Assembly: GCA_964034945.1 (NCBI GenBank)
Contig: OZ035962.1
Span: forward strand, 75,841,942 to 75,905,941
Length of the DNA stretch: 64,000 nt
Direction: 5' to 3'
DNA from: Chrysopilus asiliformis
Taxonomy: Eukaryota > Arthropoda > Insecta > Diptera > Rhagionidae
Part shown: positions 12,327 to 23,408 of the stretch, in pieces
Layout: each line of letters opens with the position of its first letter
How positions within the stretch are numbered: the stretch's first letter is position 1
Program-made: the position numbers and the translations under genes
The notes under the pieces: model-generated
The model's database searches: none
What the model saw: the letters and a program-made list of their open reading frames with translations, nothing else
What the model was told of the DNA's origin: nothing

Positions 12327-13010
12327 TTTACTTGATTTTTAGTTAAATTTATTGGATTTCGTTAAAAAACACTTTTTGTTGTAACAACACTTTCTTGCTG
12401 AATGCACCGAATTAATAGAATTCACACTTCCTTTCCGTGGATTTTTTTTTTTTTTTGCAGAACAGCAAAGTACCGTTCTTTGGTCACTATGTGTTTGAAA
12501 AAAGTAAACGGAACTTTTCCTTTTTATGGAAATCTGATTATGAAAAGAATTTTTTTCTCGCTAATTACGCCAAATGCATGCGTAAATTGGTAACAGATTT
12601 TTCTTTTGCACACACACTGAGTATCTCGGAACTAAACTTTTGTTTCTAATTTATTTTAACCTTTAGAAGATTCAACTGAATTTGCTTCTATTTTATTCAA
12701 TTTTATGGACTTTTTTTTCTCAACAAAGAAAAAACTTAAACGACGCCGTGAGGTTTTGAACTTCCTGAACGTTTGCTGCTGAAAATGCTACTGCTGCTTG
12801 CTTGCACAAATGCACACACCAAACTAACTAACGGCACACTTGGCTCGTTCAACTTCTTGTTCGCTCTGCCTCAACACAATCTTCTGTCTTCCGCTGGCTC
12901 GTCTTCGCAAAGCCTCTACTGGAAACAAAGTAGATTCCAGCTTCCAGGCAATCGAGGCAATCTACCATTCCAGGGAAGTTCGGCGCGTTTTACTTTCTTA
13001 TACGTGGTCT
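12327..13010 (-). promoter_or_regulatory. Probable fax 5' UTR and promoter region
   Basis: The minus strand upstream of the fax ATG has no long frame. A possible initiator, ACTCAGTGTG, lies near 12615. The block at 12740-12990 is less AT-rich than its surroundings and contains no repeat, as expected for a leader exon or promoter. A pyrimidine tract followed by CATTCAG near 12400 could be an acceptor for a leader intron. The exact start site cannot be set by eye. Confidence 0.35.
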
Positions 13011-13089
13011 TCTTTAGCCAAGTGTTATTTGGTTGTAGAATTTTTACGCCGAACATCTTAAGGGATATGCATATTTAATCCTTGGATTG

Positions 13090-13205
13090 ACATATACGGT
13101 ACACGCTCGATATAGTGAGCTCAAAAATACCAAAACTGTTCACTATATCGAATTGTTCACTATATCGAATTGTTCACTATATCGGATTGTTCACTATGTC
13201 GAGTT
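13090..13205. repeat. Short tandem of TTCACTATATCGAA (pogo-like remnant)
   Basis: Four head-to-tail units of about 17 bp (TGTTCACTATATCGAAT and variants) follow an inverted phrase, CTCGATATAGTGAGC. Repeats of this kind are seen near the ends of pogo/Tigger-type elements. Confidence 0.5.
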
Positions 13206-13310
13206 GTTCCTTATGCTGTGAGCTGATGAAAACTACCATATATCCTTATTTTCAAATCATAGAATGCATAAAAGTTGAACATATTAATTGAACTTCCTGC
13301 TACTAACATA

Positions 13311-13797
13311 AAGGGTTTTTCAATAAGGGCGCTCGAAGTTTGTTAGGTTATAGCGGCCATGTTGTTAAAGCAACATCTGTCAAATTTATTGTAAATTGTT
13401 GAGTAGTGTATGGCAAATCATCCTGGAAGGTCATAGCGGTGAACAACGTGTGCAAATCATCAAATTTTATTTTCAAAATCAGTGCTCATCATCAGCGCTC
13501 AAAGCCAAAAAAAAGCTATCTAGATTTTTTTATGAATTCTCTTTTTTTGGTCTTCGACTTGGAATTGGTTCTTATACGGTTTTCGGTTCTTGAACCCGGA
13601 ACCGGGTCTCCAGTTTCTAACAAGACTGGTACGGTTTTCAACAGCCCTAGTACACATCACGTTCCAGTATATCTGAATATCCGTAATTCCGTAATAACGC
13701 AAAAATACTTTATGGCAGTGGTTCCTACCTTGAAGTTGTTCCAGAAGCAGTTATCCGGGGATTAATGTATATATTTTTAGAATTTAATAAAACACCC
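13311..13797 (+). mobile_element. Internally deleted Tc1/mariner-superfamily element
   Basis: The left end AAGGGTTTTTCAATAAGGGC follows TA. The right end, AATAAAACACCC, precedes TA. Both resemble the termini of the 33860-34723 element. Near 13433-13493 a fragment reads HSGEQRVQIIKFYFQNQCS, the helix-turn-helix start of the same transposase group. The rest is non-coding or deleted. Confidence 0.6.
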
Positions 13798-13802
13798 TAG
13801 TG

Positions 13803-14272
13803 CGTAACCCATAGTAGCCTCCTTACAAACTGAACCATTCGTATTGAAAATCTACTGTAGGGATTCGAAATCGGGTCCTGAAAGTCAAAAAGACTGACAG
13901 CCAACCATTCTACCCACCACAGGAACTTCAAAAGATCATCACCATCCCCGGCGTTACTGCTCTCGACGAGCCTGGGCCTCCTCAATTGAGGTTTCATAAC
14001 AATTTCCTCCCTGTTTCGCACCTACAGTTTTACATGGATTGCGAACCATGGATGGATTACAACATTTGTAAGGTTTTTACGATGCAACCCATCAACAGCA
14101 GAGGCCGTGATAGCAATACCGATAGTGTCGTTAGAACCAAGCGGCAACTATCACTACTCATTTCGTAAAGCAAGTTGAGTGGACTTGAACCACAGTGTGC
14201 CTCAGTCGGGAATGGAACCACCGACCTCCGAAATAAGGGCCAAGTACTTTACCACTTGGACTACGCTGGATT
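13803..14272 (-). mobile_element. tRNA-derived SINE, copy 2, with a second tRNA-like unit
   Basis: On the minus strand the head has an A-box (TAGTCCAAGTGG, 14252-14263) and a B-box (GGTTCCATTCC, 14209-14219), followed by the same body as the 3.36 kb SINE. Beyond the body lies a second tRNA-like stretch with GGGTAGAATGGTTGG (13901-13915) and GATTTCGAATCCC (13860-13872). Copy 1 lacks this second unit. It may be a dimeric SINE or two SINEs side by side. Confidence 0.7.
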
Positions 14273-14567
14273 AAAAGATCGATTCGTATAAAAATCGGTG
14301 GTAAAAGCATCGATGGAAAAAATCGATATATCGAACCAAAAATATCAATATTTAAAAAAAAATTGATGTTAAAAATCGCCTTTCTGAAAGAAGGGTGAAC
14401 GGTGAGATGATATATTCCTTACATAAATTAACCTGATGAAAAATTTGGTATTTCAAAACTCAAAAACATTTGAAAACTCGTAAACCAACGGAGGTAGAAA
14501 GTTGAAATTTGACACAGAATAGGCTTTTACCGAAAATTAATCTATAAATTGGACCTAAAATAATGAT

Positions 14568-14973
14568 ATTGCAAAAAAAAAATCGATATATAATAAATGT
14601 ACTCTTGTTTGTGTTCAACATGATGAAAGGCAAAGCACCAACATATCTAAGAGACTTCATCCAATATACATCGGAAGTGCAACCATATAGATTGAGGGAA
14701 GGTGACGTAAACATCAGATTGCCGAAATTCACACAGGCAAAATCGCAGAACAACCTTATTTATAATGGGCTCAAATTGTTCAATTCGTTACCTAGAAGTG
14801 TAAAAGAAGAAACAAGACAAAGAAACTTTAAAATTGAAATAATTAAATTAATTAAAGAGAAAAAAATTTGAAATCATAACAAGTAAAAATATTATAACAG
14901 AAAAATCAATGATTGTGTAAAGAAAAAGTAAAATTATTACTAATAAAATTATTATTATTATTATTATTATTAA
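14568..14973 (+). pseudogene. CR1/L2-like LINE, 3' end of ORF2 with ATT tail
   Basis: The frame ending at 14871 reads LLFVFNMMKGKAPTYLRDFI, then GLKLFNSLPRSVKEE, then a lysine-rich end. This is the usual C-terminus after the reverse transcriptase in CR1/L2/Daphne-type LINEs (VFKMLNG-APxYL ... LWNSLPxxVR). A short 3' UTR leads to an (ATT)n tract at 14949-14971, a typical tail of these elements. The 5' part, including all catalytic RT motifs, is missing. Confidence 0.75.
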
Positions 14974-15958
14974 TATGTATCGGGCATCCCTGTTATCGAT
15001 GCTCTGCGAAACAGTTGAAGTTCTACTAAATCTAAACATCGAAAATATATTATTATTCGAAAATACCTAAAACAAACGTGTATATGAATTTCATTTGGTG
15101 ACATCGGGATACAATAAATAAAATTCCAAAAAAATTTCGATAAATTCCAAATATTTAATCTTATGTAGTAATTCTGCTTCGTCAATGGAATTTTGATCCT
15201 GGAAAAAGATCTCTTCTCTACAACTAGGAAAGGAGAAAATCCTACAGCGAGAAAATGGAAAATTAACATCTAAAAGAAGTTTTATTTTTAAAATGTTGTA
15301 TGTTGGTAGAGATTACAGAAGTATTTTTTTTCTTCTCTGAAATTTAGTGATTTCCAAGTGCTCATATTGAAGTGGGTTAAAACACACAAACGAATTTGGC
15401 GTCCCTCAACTTTTATTTCATCTTTTTCCAGTTTCCTTTGTTAATATACCAATCGTAAAATTAAGCGAACGAAATACAAGAATCTTTCTCACATTTTCTT
15501 TTACTGGAATATGCGTTTTTCCAGTGGCTTGATTCTCTTAATTAAGAGAACAATATTCCAAAAATTCCAGAAATCTTTAACTTGCAAAGAAAATCCCCAC
15601 ACATAGGGAAAAATGTCTTGGAAATGGATCGTGGAAAATTCAAACAATGAAATAATAAATATTCAAAAAAAATTAATTTTATATTTTTAAAGCAAAAAAA
15701 ACCCGAATTTAAAAATTCTGGAACTTTTGTAAATTAGGGACCATTTGGAAAAACTTAATTTCGAATAACTGCTCTTTTTGATCGAAGATTGCACGGTTTG
15801 GATATTTAAATCGAATAGAACATTTTTGCTCACTTGAAGCCACCTTTGTGGAATAGAAAAATTTTCTTTTGTACATATTTGATTTTTCTGAACCACGAAA
15901 TGACAAAAACATTTAGTAGGATTTAAAAAAAGAATCGACTTTGGTTCGGAACTTAATA
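14974..15958. other. Gene-free AT-rich stretch
   Basis: No gene, tRNA or repeat terminus could be supported. TCTGGAA/TTCCAGA-type phrases are common, but no clean inverted pair was found. Confidence 0.4.
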
Positions 15959-15960
15959 TA

Positions 15961-17240
15961 TTGGGTGTGTGAATTAGTTCGTAGCGTTTTTTTCAAAAAA
16001 TTAAACATTTGTTGTGAAAAACTGGTTATACATTTAGTGTACAAAGTATTGTCCGTCACTAGCCAATACCTTTTCCCATCTTTCTGACAGCATATGGATT
16101 CCGGGGCGAAAAAAGGACTCGTCCTTTGAGGCGATCCATGAATCAACCCAATTTTTGCATTGGTCGTATGAAGTGAAGCGCTGCTCAGCCAGGCCGTGCG
16201 TCATCGATCGGAAGAGATGGTTGTCGGACGGAGCAATGTCTGGGCTATACGGCAGGTGGGGTAGGGTTTCCCATTTGAGTGTTTCCAAGTAGGTTTTCAC
16301 AGGCTGAACAACATGACGCACGACAATGCTGCAAAATTACTTTGTCAGGTCCGTCGACATATTGCGGCCGTGTCTCTTTCAGTGCGCGGCTCAAACGCAT
16401 CAATTGTGTTCCGTAGCGAGCTCCTGTGATTGATTCGTTAGGTTGGAGCAGCTCATAATACACTACACCCAGCTGGTCCCACCAATTACAGAGCATAAGC
16501 TTGGATTCATGAATATTGGGCTTCGCCTTTGATGTTGATGGTTGCCCGGGCTTAACCCATTATTTTTGACGTTTTGGTTTATCGTAGTGGATCCACTTTT
16601 CGTCACCAGTTACTATACGGTGCAAAAAACCCTTCCGTTTGTGCCGTTGGAGCAGTTGTTCGCACGAGAAAAAACGACGCTCGATATCTCTTGGTTTCAA
16701 TTGATATGGCACCCAATTCCCTTGCTTTTGAATCATTCCCAAGTTATGTAAACGTTTGGCAATGGTTGAGCGATCAACCCCCAATTAATCTGCAAGTTCT
16801 TCTTGCATTTGACAAGAATCTTCATCGAGCAATGCTTCTAAATCAGTGTCCTCAAACTTTTTTGGCTGTCCGGGTCGATCTTTGTCTTCCAAGTCAAAAT
16901 CACCACTTTTGAACCGTGCAAACCACTTCCGACACGTTTGCTCTGCTAGAGTATGTCACACTAAACTTCTTGTAAAATACGATGACTTTCGGCAGAACTT
17001 TTCTTCATATTAAAGTAGTGGAGTAAAACTCCTCGCAAAAAACACTTTATTCTGTACAAAACTCGACATATTTGATGAAGTAGAAAGTATTCTATTTTGC
17101 ACTTCAACTAAATGATAAATACTAGAAATTAAGGGTCAATGACAGTACCTTTCCAATGAATATTTAGAAATGGGAAAAATGAATAGAAAAATAGTTACAC
17201 CATTTTTTGTAAAACGCTACGAATTAATTAACATCCCCAA
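15961..17240 (-). mobile_element. Full-length mariner, mauritiana type, 1280 bp
   Basis: The ends are inverted: TTGGGTGTGTGAATTAGTTC at the left, and at the right the complement of TTGGGGATGTTAATTAATTC. Both are followed inward by GTAGCG. TA flanks lie at 15959-15960 and 17241-17242. The 1.28 kb length is standard for mariner. It carries the decayed transposase described separately. Confidence 0.93.
16034..17010 (-). pseudogene. Mariner (mauritiana subfamily) transposase pseudogene
   Basis: Pieces in several frames cover the whole protein: the N-terminal HTH (CRKWFARFKSGDFDLEDKDR), the second helix region (GVDRSTIAKRLHNLG), the first catalytic Asp in IVTGDEKWIHYDKPK, a WWDQLGVVYYELL stretch, and the third catalytic block YSPDIAPSDNHLF followed by SMTHGLAEQRF. 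The order and wording match the Mos1/mauritiana group. Several stops and frameshifts separate the pieces (for example after KPKRQK and before LGVDRS), so no active enzyme can be made. The catalytic triad of this family is DD34D. The start region is badly eroded. Confidence 0.9.
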
Positions 17241-17242
17241 TA

Positions 17243-18106
17243 TCTTGTTGAACCGAACCAAAAATCACTGAACCATTGAAATTTTAGTGAAGCAAACCAA
17301 ACCATAACCGATTCCTCTGAAAAAAAATATACGAACCGAAAACCGAACTATTTTAAAAAACAATATTGGCAAACCGAACCAGTTTTAAAAAAAAAAAATT
17401 GGTAGCAAAAAACCCGAAATTTAAAGTGTCCGTGAAATATAAACCGTTTCCGTGAAATATACACCCTTTCTCAAGAAATATAACTAATATGATCAGGAAA
17501 CGGAAAAACCACTGAAAAGAAACCTAAACCAAAAACCTCTGAACCATTGAAATTCTGGAGAGCAAAACTAGAACCAAATTTTGAAATTTTCGAAACCAAA
17601 ACCAAAAGAAAAAATCCAATTCAGAACCAGAACCGAACAATACTCAAAAAACTTTTGGTTTGCATTTCTGACTGATTCTCAAACTTAAAAGTTTACATCC
17701 AAAGATTGGATTTGCAAAAAAAAAGTGCTTGGATTTGCAAAAAAAAAGTGTCGGATTTATTCCACAGCAATTAAAAATAACGGAATCAATAAATATAAAT
17801 TGGCTCCAACTAAGGACATTTTCAACCTAATTAGGTACTACCCTTTCCGCAGCATTCCGGATCTTTTGCCCCTATCAAAACTCTACTGCAAAATATTATG
17901 TTCCCACCTTTTACTTATTTATTAATTTTATTAATCTTGTTTGTCGAAAAACTTTATGGAACAACAAAACAGATATTTTTTTAAAATTTATACAGAGACT
18001 GGGCGGAATACAAAAACAATTAAGTAGATCAATATAGATGAGTGGCCCATTATTTTTGTGAAAATATAAAAAAATTTCGAATGTGAAAACATACCCAAAA
18101 ATAATA
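17243..18106. other. Low-complexity ACCGAACC-rich stretch and gene-free DNA
   Basis: From 17.25 to 17.68 kb the phrases ACCGAACC, AACCGAAAACCG and CACTGAACCATTGAAATT recur irregularly. They look like decayed tandem units. 17.7-18.1 kb shows nothing identifiable. Confidence 0.45.
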
Positions 18107-18189
18107 CAGTATAATCCCAATAATTCGTATTTCAATGGACCAGCAAATTAATACGAATTATCGGGGTACGAATTATCGGGATTCTACTG
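18107..18189. mobile_element. Pogo-like mini-element, 83 bp
   Basis: CAGTATAATCCCAATAATTC at the left is inverted at the right (GAATTATCGGGATTCTACTG). TA flanks lie at 18105-18106 and 18190-18191. The CAGTA...AATTCG terminus and TA duplication fit pogo/Tigger-type elements. A larger relative is at 41133-42287. Confidence 0.8.
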
Positions 18190-18191
18190 TA

Positions 18192-19570
18192 TAACATTTT
18201 GTTATATTTATATTTTTTCTAATGACCTAAATATAAGACGAGAAATTCCAATAGAATAAAAAATGGCTATATGGTGGGAATTTTGATTAGCCGGAGAAAA
18301 TTGTAAAAAATGAACATAAAATATTTTCGCAAATATTCTCGAAAATATTCCCAAAGACAAATAAAAATTTACTATCTTAAAAACAACTAATAAATCCGGA
18401 AAATCAAATTAAAAAAAGCTTTAAGATGTACCCGGCAAAAACCGTATAAATAAATTGTTTATATTCGGATTTTGCGAAAAACAGATTCTAAATTCCAGTT
18501 CTCCAAGCACAAAACTTTACTGCGAAAGCGCAACTTAGCTTTTTTTGTAAACAAAGAGACCGAAAATAAAAATTGCAATGATTGCAATTAAATCAAAACA
18601 CGAGGGTGCGGTCGCATCTCTTAAAGTTGAAAATTCCATAGAAAATCTACACTTAAAGCTTACGATTCCAGTCTATATTTTATAGACTGGCGCAAAAGCT
18701 TTACAAACACTAGAGCTAAATTAAGAGATTTTGATCAAACGTTTCTGCATTAAGAGTTTGGGAGCCCCACATTTTGGAACTGCTTTCCAGTGGCGTCGCT
18801 TGGAAGTGGCTCCCCCTTAGTTCGAGTTATTCTCTTTGCCCGGCGCTTGTGTTGGTGGTTGATTTGGAAGTAACTTCAGCTTTCTGTACCAAATGGAAAT
18901 CAGAAAAACGCTTTTCCCCAATCAATAAATTTTGATAGATTTTCCGATTGGTTTTTTGCACAAAAGCAGATGAAAAACAAGAAATTTATCTAAAGATTTA
19001 TTCCGAACTTCGCAAAAACAACAATTTTTTATGCTTTAAATTTAGAGATTCTGCGTTCTCCTACACTGTCTCGTTAAGGGATTATTCCTTTTTTTTGTCA
19101 TTCCCGAAATGTCGGAATTTTTTGGTATTGGTGAATCGTCGGCGCCCCGAAAAGTAAAACTTAAACGAATGAGTCAACAGATTTTTCCTGGGAGATGAAA
19201 CAGAAAAGGATTCTCTAGTCCCGATTTTGCTGCTGTCGTGCTTGAAAAAAGCTGCCGGGTGGAGCGACGGGATAAAGTACGGTTTTTAGGGAGTAAATGG
19301 GGTGTCAAGCCCGACAGCACAACATACAGCAAATAATGACGAAAAGGAAAAGGCGTTGAACTGGGTGAGTCCTGACCTTGCTGACTAAGATGCTATTTTT
19401 CCATTTTTTCCCGTAAATGAAGAAATTTTCCTCATTTTCTATTTCTCCAATTCGTTTTTTTTTATTATTCCTGTTTATTCAATTCGTTTTTCTCATATTT
19501 TTCTTTTGTCATATGAGAGTATGGTAATTCACTTCCGAAAATTAAATTATGTTCTATAATTATCTTTTTA
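18192..19570. other. Gene-free stretch
   Basis: No supported exon or repeat terminus is visible. Composition is more balanced at 18.77-18.87 and 19.2-19.38 kb, with no open frame of note. Confidence 0.4.
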
Positions 19571-20160
19571 CTTTCTTCTACGGAGTATAATAAAGTATTG
19601 TATTCATGAAAAATTTCGACCTCTTAATTTTGCCTAAAAAACATTTCCCGATCACTCCTGAGTCGATTGGAGTCATATTTAAAAAATGTCTTTCTGTCAT
19701 TTCCAAAAAAAACAGTTTTTTGCGATTATCTCGAAAACTAACGGGTTTTTGCTGACTGAATGTATGAAGTGAATTAATGAGAATGGCATTCTGCACAATT
19801 TTGTCTTTTACCGTCATCCGTTATATTTTACCGTTATTGAGACATTTTCATTAATATGTAAAAAATCATATTTTTGCGAATAATTTGCAAACTAACGGTT
19901 TTTTGACAAATCAGTTAAAAGAATAATTAAAGATGTTAACATTTTCTACATTTTTGCCATTTACCGTAAATTGATATCTTTTACAGTTCTCAAGTTATCT
20001 CAAATTTTGTACGTTTTTGATATTTTTGAATAAACCAAGAATTTATTGGGAGGTCGTCTTAGGTTGACAACGCGACAGGGCTCTAGCGTAAATTGCGCAG
20101 GGTCGTAGATTTTGTAGAAGAAAGTTTTGTGTTGACCACAACTGATTTTTTTTTTTATTT
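19571..20160 (-). repeat. Rep-A, internally deleted copy
   Basis: On the minus strand it starts in GTTGTGGTCAACACAAAACT and ends in CTTTATTATACTCCGTAGAA, like the 39.3 and 52.2 kb copies. The segment carrying the GACTGACA tract is missing: TTTCTGTC joins directly to ATTTCC near 19700. Confidence 0.85.
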
Positions 20161-20636
20161 CTTGCCATTTCAACTTTACACAGATCGGTAATTCTTACAT
20201 TTTTAGATCAGAATTTAAAAAAAACATCATAAACATATTTTTATTAACTTTTCACCAACTGAAAGAACATTTAATTATTTAATATTTACGCTTTGTTGGT
20301 GAGTTTTGAACTTGTTGGCAACCACATGAAATTAATTAAGCACGTCACAAAAAAAATGTACAAACCAAAAAGTTAATAATGCTTCCATGTGTGTACTGTT
20401 GTCGATAAAATGTAATTAGAAAGTTAATTAATAACATAAATGAGTAGGATAAGCTCTAGAAAAGTATTTGGTCCTTCAAACACATTTTTTTTCTGTCGGT
20501 ATTCGATTCGGTTTTGTGTGAGCATAGAACTGTTTTATTTTAGAGAAATCATCGCTAATTTATCACTATGATAAAAAAATTATTAATTTTGAACCTGACA
20601 AAAGAATTTTTTTCATTATTTTTGTGTGAACCAGAT

Positions 20637-21283
20637 CAGTGTTGTTCCTCTACGTGTAGACTTTAATTGTCTACACTTCAGTGTAGACAATAGCGTAGAC
20701 AATCGATTTGGGGTAGACAATGTAGACATTGGCGTAGACAATGTCGACTTTGCGTAGACAATGTAGACTTTCTCATATATCTATTACTATACTATATATG
20801 AAATGGCCAATTACAAGAAATGGCGAGGCGCTGGTGGTATTTGATTTACTTTATTTGATTTAAATTATTTCCGTATAGATTTCCGTCTATCTGTAAATAC
20901 GACAAATCTCAACGGAATTCAACAGACTAGAAACAAACGTGTTTTTCGAAAAAATTAAACAGATATTCTTAAATTAGCAAAGCCATCCCATACAAATGAA
21001 TCTGTTTTTTAAATAAACGGTTCGTTATATTGAAAAATGTGTGAAGCAAAAATGTTTTAAAATTCAATGTGATTTCAATGTGATTTCAGTTCTCATGTAC
21101 AGCATTTGGCGATTGCTTCCTGGAAATGGTGCTTTATTTAGTTAAAATTAATTGAAGAAAATGAGATTTTAAAACTAAATAAGCTATCCTTGATTTTATT
21201 GATTGTCTACATTGTCTACAGTAATAGTCTACGCGTAGGCAATGGTGTAGTCTACATCACGTAGACTACGCAGCACAACACTG
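20637..21283. mobile_element. hAT-like MITE, 647 bp, rich in GTAGACAAT
   Basis: It begins CAGTGTTGTTCCTC and ends GCAGCACAACACTG. The 8 bp AACCAGAT flank both sides (20629-20636, 21284-21291). Near both ends the motif GTAGACA(A)T recurs many times in both orientations. No transposase is present. Confidence 0.9.
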
Positions 21284-21291
21284 AACCAGAT

Positions 21292-22190
21292 ATTACTGGG
21301 ATCCCAGTAAATAGGCAACCACGATGAAGTACAGTAAGTTTTACTGTTCTCTCCCAGTAAATATTGGATTGTATTCCCAGTAAAATTCTCATGCTGGCAA
21401 TTTGGAAAGAAATGGAATAACAGTACTTTTTACTGGGAATCCTAGTAAAATTTACTGGACTCACAGTAAAATCTTAAAAACCTCTCAAATGCTTTTTGAA
21501 ACTTTTGAAGCATTTGAATGGTTTTGGGAACATTTTTTTTATTTTCAAATCTAATTTTTATTTGTCATTAAATATTTTTTATTGTCAATTTTACATGAGA
21601 ATGTCGTGTTCAAAAATCTCTTACCACTGTCCAAGGCTCGAACCCGAGACCTCTGCGTTTGTCGGCCCCTTCACTTACCGCTAAACCAGTGCTCCGCAAC
21701 CTTTATTTGCATACGGCACACCAATTTTTTTTTTCTGGAAATCCGGGGCACACCACAAAAGAAAATATAAAAAAATTTGTGTATAAAATATTTATAATGA
21801 AAAAATTTAAAAAAAATCCTGAAAGAATTATTAAATAGCTATTTGATATGTTTACCGCGGCACACTGGTTGCGGAGCACTGCGCTAAACTATAGAAGCCA
21901 ATTGAGAAATGGATTCTAAATGTGAGTGACGTTTATTGAGGTGACAAATTTACTGGGCTGAATCAGTGAAGTGTCAGATTTTTTTGGGAAACGTGAAAAA
22001 TAAAAAAATACTGGAACGAAATCAGTGATTCCCTAGTAAAAATTTACTGTATTATCAGTAAAATTTGCTGTAAATTTTACTGTCGTTCAGTAAATTTTAC
22101 TGGAAAAACAGTAAACGAGAATATTTACTGTTTTCCCCCATAGCAAAATCATAGTAAAATTTCGTTGGGAAATTTACTGAGGAAAGAGCG
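21292..22190. mobile_element. Composite element: TTTACTG subterminal repeats around a tRNA-like core
   Basis: Both flanks (21.29-21.48 and 22.03-22.19 kb) are packed with CAGTAAA/TTTACTG motifs in both orientations. The core holds a minus-strand tRNA-like segment with a B-box (GGTTCGAGCC, 21635-21644) and an A-box (TTAGCGGTAAGTG), the latter split by the hAT-like MITE at 21687. The same layout is seen at 63366-63940. The outer boundaries are approximate and no duplication was found. Confidence 0.6.
21687..21881. mobile_element. hAT-like MITE, 195 bp, 8-bp target duplication
   Basis: The inverted ends are CAGTGCTCCGCAACC and GGTTGCGGAGCACTG. The 8 bp CGCTAAAC repeat on both sides (21679-21686, 21882-21889). 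CAGTG...CAACC ends followed by a GGCACACC phrase are common in insect hAT MITEs. It sits in the tRNA-like part of the surrounding element. Confidence 0.93.
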
Positions 22191-22329
22191 TCTGGTTTAG
22201 AGTATAGCAGCGGTTAATGGGTTAACGGTTCAAGCGGCAGAGGGAGGTTGATAAGAAGTATGTTTATTTATTGTGGAAAAAATGACCCTGCGGATTTTTT
22301 AAGGTCTAAGATGTAAGATCTAAGATGTG

Positions 22330-22680
22330 AGGCATTGGCCTGATGCGAAAATTTCTAATTTAAAATTTCGGAAAAACCATCGAAAAAGGATATTCGTGTT
22401 ATCCTTACAGGTTCTTAAGATAAAAATCTTGGATATTCAATATTGCATTCTAAGGATCCTGGGAGTTTCTGATTTTCCTAGGAATAAATAGAACAAGGAC
22501 ATTCTTGTTATTCTTAAAATGTCATTAAAAATCGAATTTCGAAATGTATACATCAGTCTAGTAAACAGCGACCCCCAAAACCCGGTAATGTAAGTTTTCC
22601 CGAAATAAAATGGAAAAAAGGATATTCGCGTTATCCTTTGGTATTTTATAACCGTAAACGAGTAAAAAATTTTAAAATTT
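22330..22680. repeat. Rep-D fragment (GGATA...TTATCC core)
   Basis: It contains AAAGGATATTCGTGTTATCC twice in variant form, and CAGCGACCCCCAAAACCCGG once. These phrases define the unit tandemly repeated at 57.8 and 59.2-59.9 kb. It is strongly diverged and partly scrambled. Confidence 0.55.
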
Positions 22681-23408
22681 ATTTTGATTTTATTTAAAAA
22701 TATTAAGTTGATGTGATCAATATAAATGTACAAAATAGAATGAAATATTTTAAATATTAACGAAATATCAAAAGATTACTTAACCCATTCGGTATTTTGA
22801 TGCCATATGGCAACGCAGTTAAAAATTTGAATTGACTTATTATTTTATTTATTTTCAACACTCTATTCTCATTCAGTGCACCTTTAAGTGCATTTGTGAC
22901 CCAATTTTGACTTTTTGAGTAAAAAGCTGGACTACAGTGGACGTAGGTACTATTTGTAAAAAAAATATTTTTTTTTTAAATGAATACTAATAGCTTAAAC
23001 ATCATTAATTTGTATATAGAGTATTTTTAACCCCCATAGAAAAAAACATGTACCGAACGAGTTGATTGATAGTGGGGTTTGCAATGCCGATACAAAATTC
23101 CAAAACCGGTATTTCGGTATTGTCGGTATTGTCGCTATTTCTGGTATTGGATGGGGTTGTCAAACGGTAGCTACCGACTCCGGTGTCGATTTGAAATTTT
23201 TGGGAGTTGACTTTGGCTTAGAGTCAATTCCATCATAGAACCATATTTAGGGTCAAAATATGTGAGAACTTTTGTCTACGACACAACGACAAATTTGTTT
23301 TCAAATAATTTTGCTTGATTTTTTGCTCTTCTTATCCTTTTATTTTAAACATAAATATTATGATTGTCAATTCACAATTGATAGTTGATAATTATCAACT
23401 AAGTTGAT
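22681..23408. other. Gene-free stretch
   Basis: No supported gene. Near 23.1-23.22 kb simple phrases such as GGTATTGTCGGTATTGTCGC and CTACCGACTCCGG recur. Confidence 0.35.

Noticed and set aside
12033..12335. Cys/Gly-rich 100-codon frame on the plus strand
   Set aside because: It is the antisense shadow of the fax exon.
21600..21905. Functional tRNA gene
   Set aside because: A- and B-box-like words exist, but the acceptor and anticodon stems do not fold cleanly and the A-box is split by a MITE.
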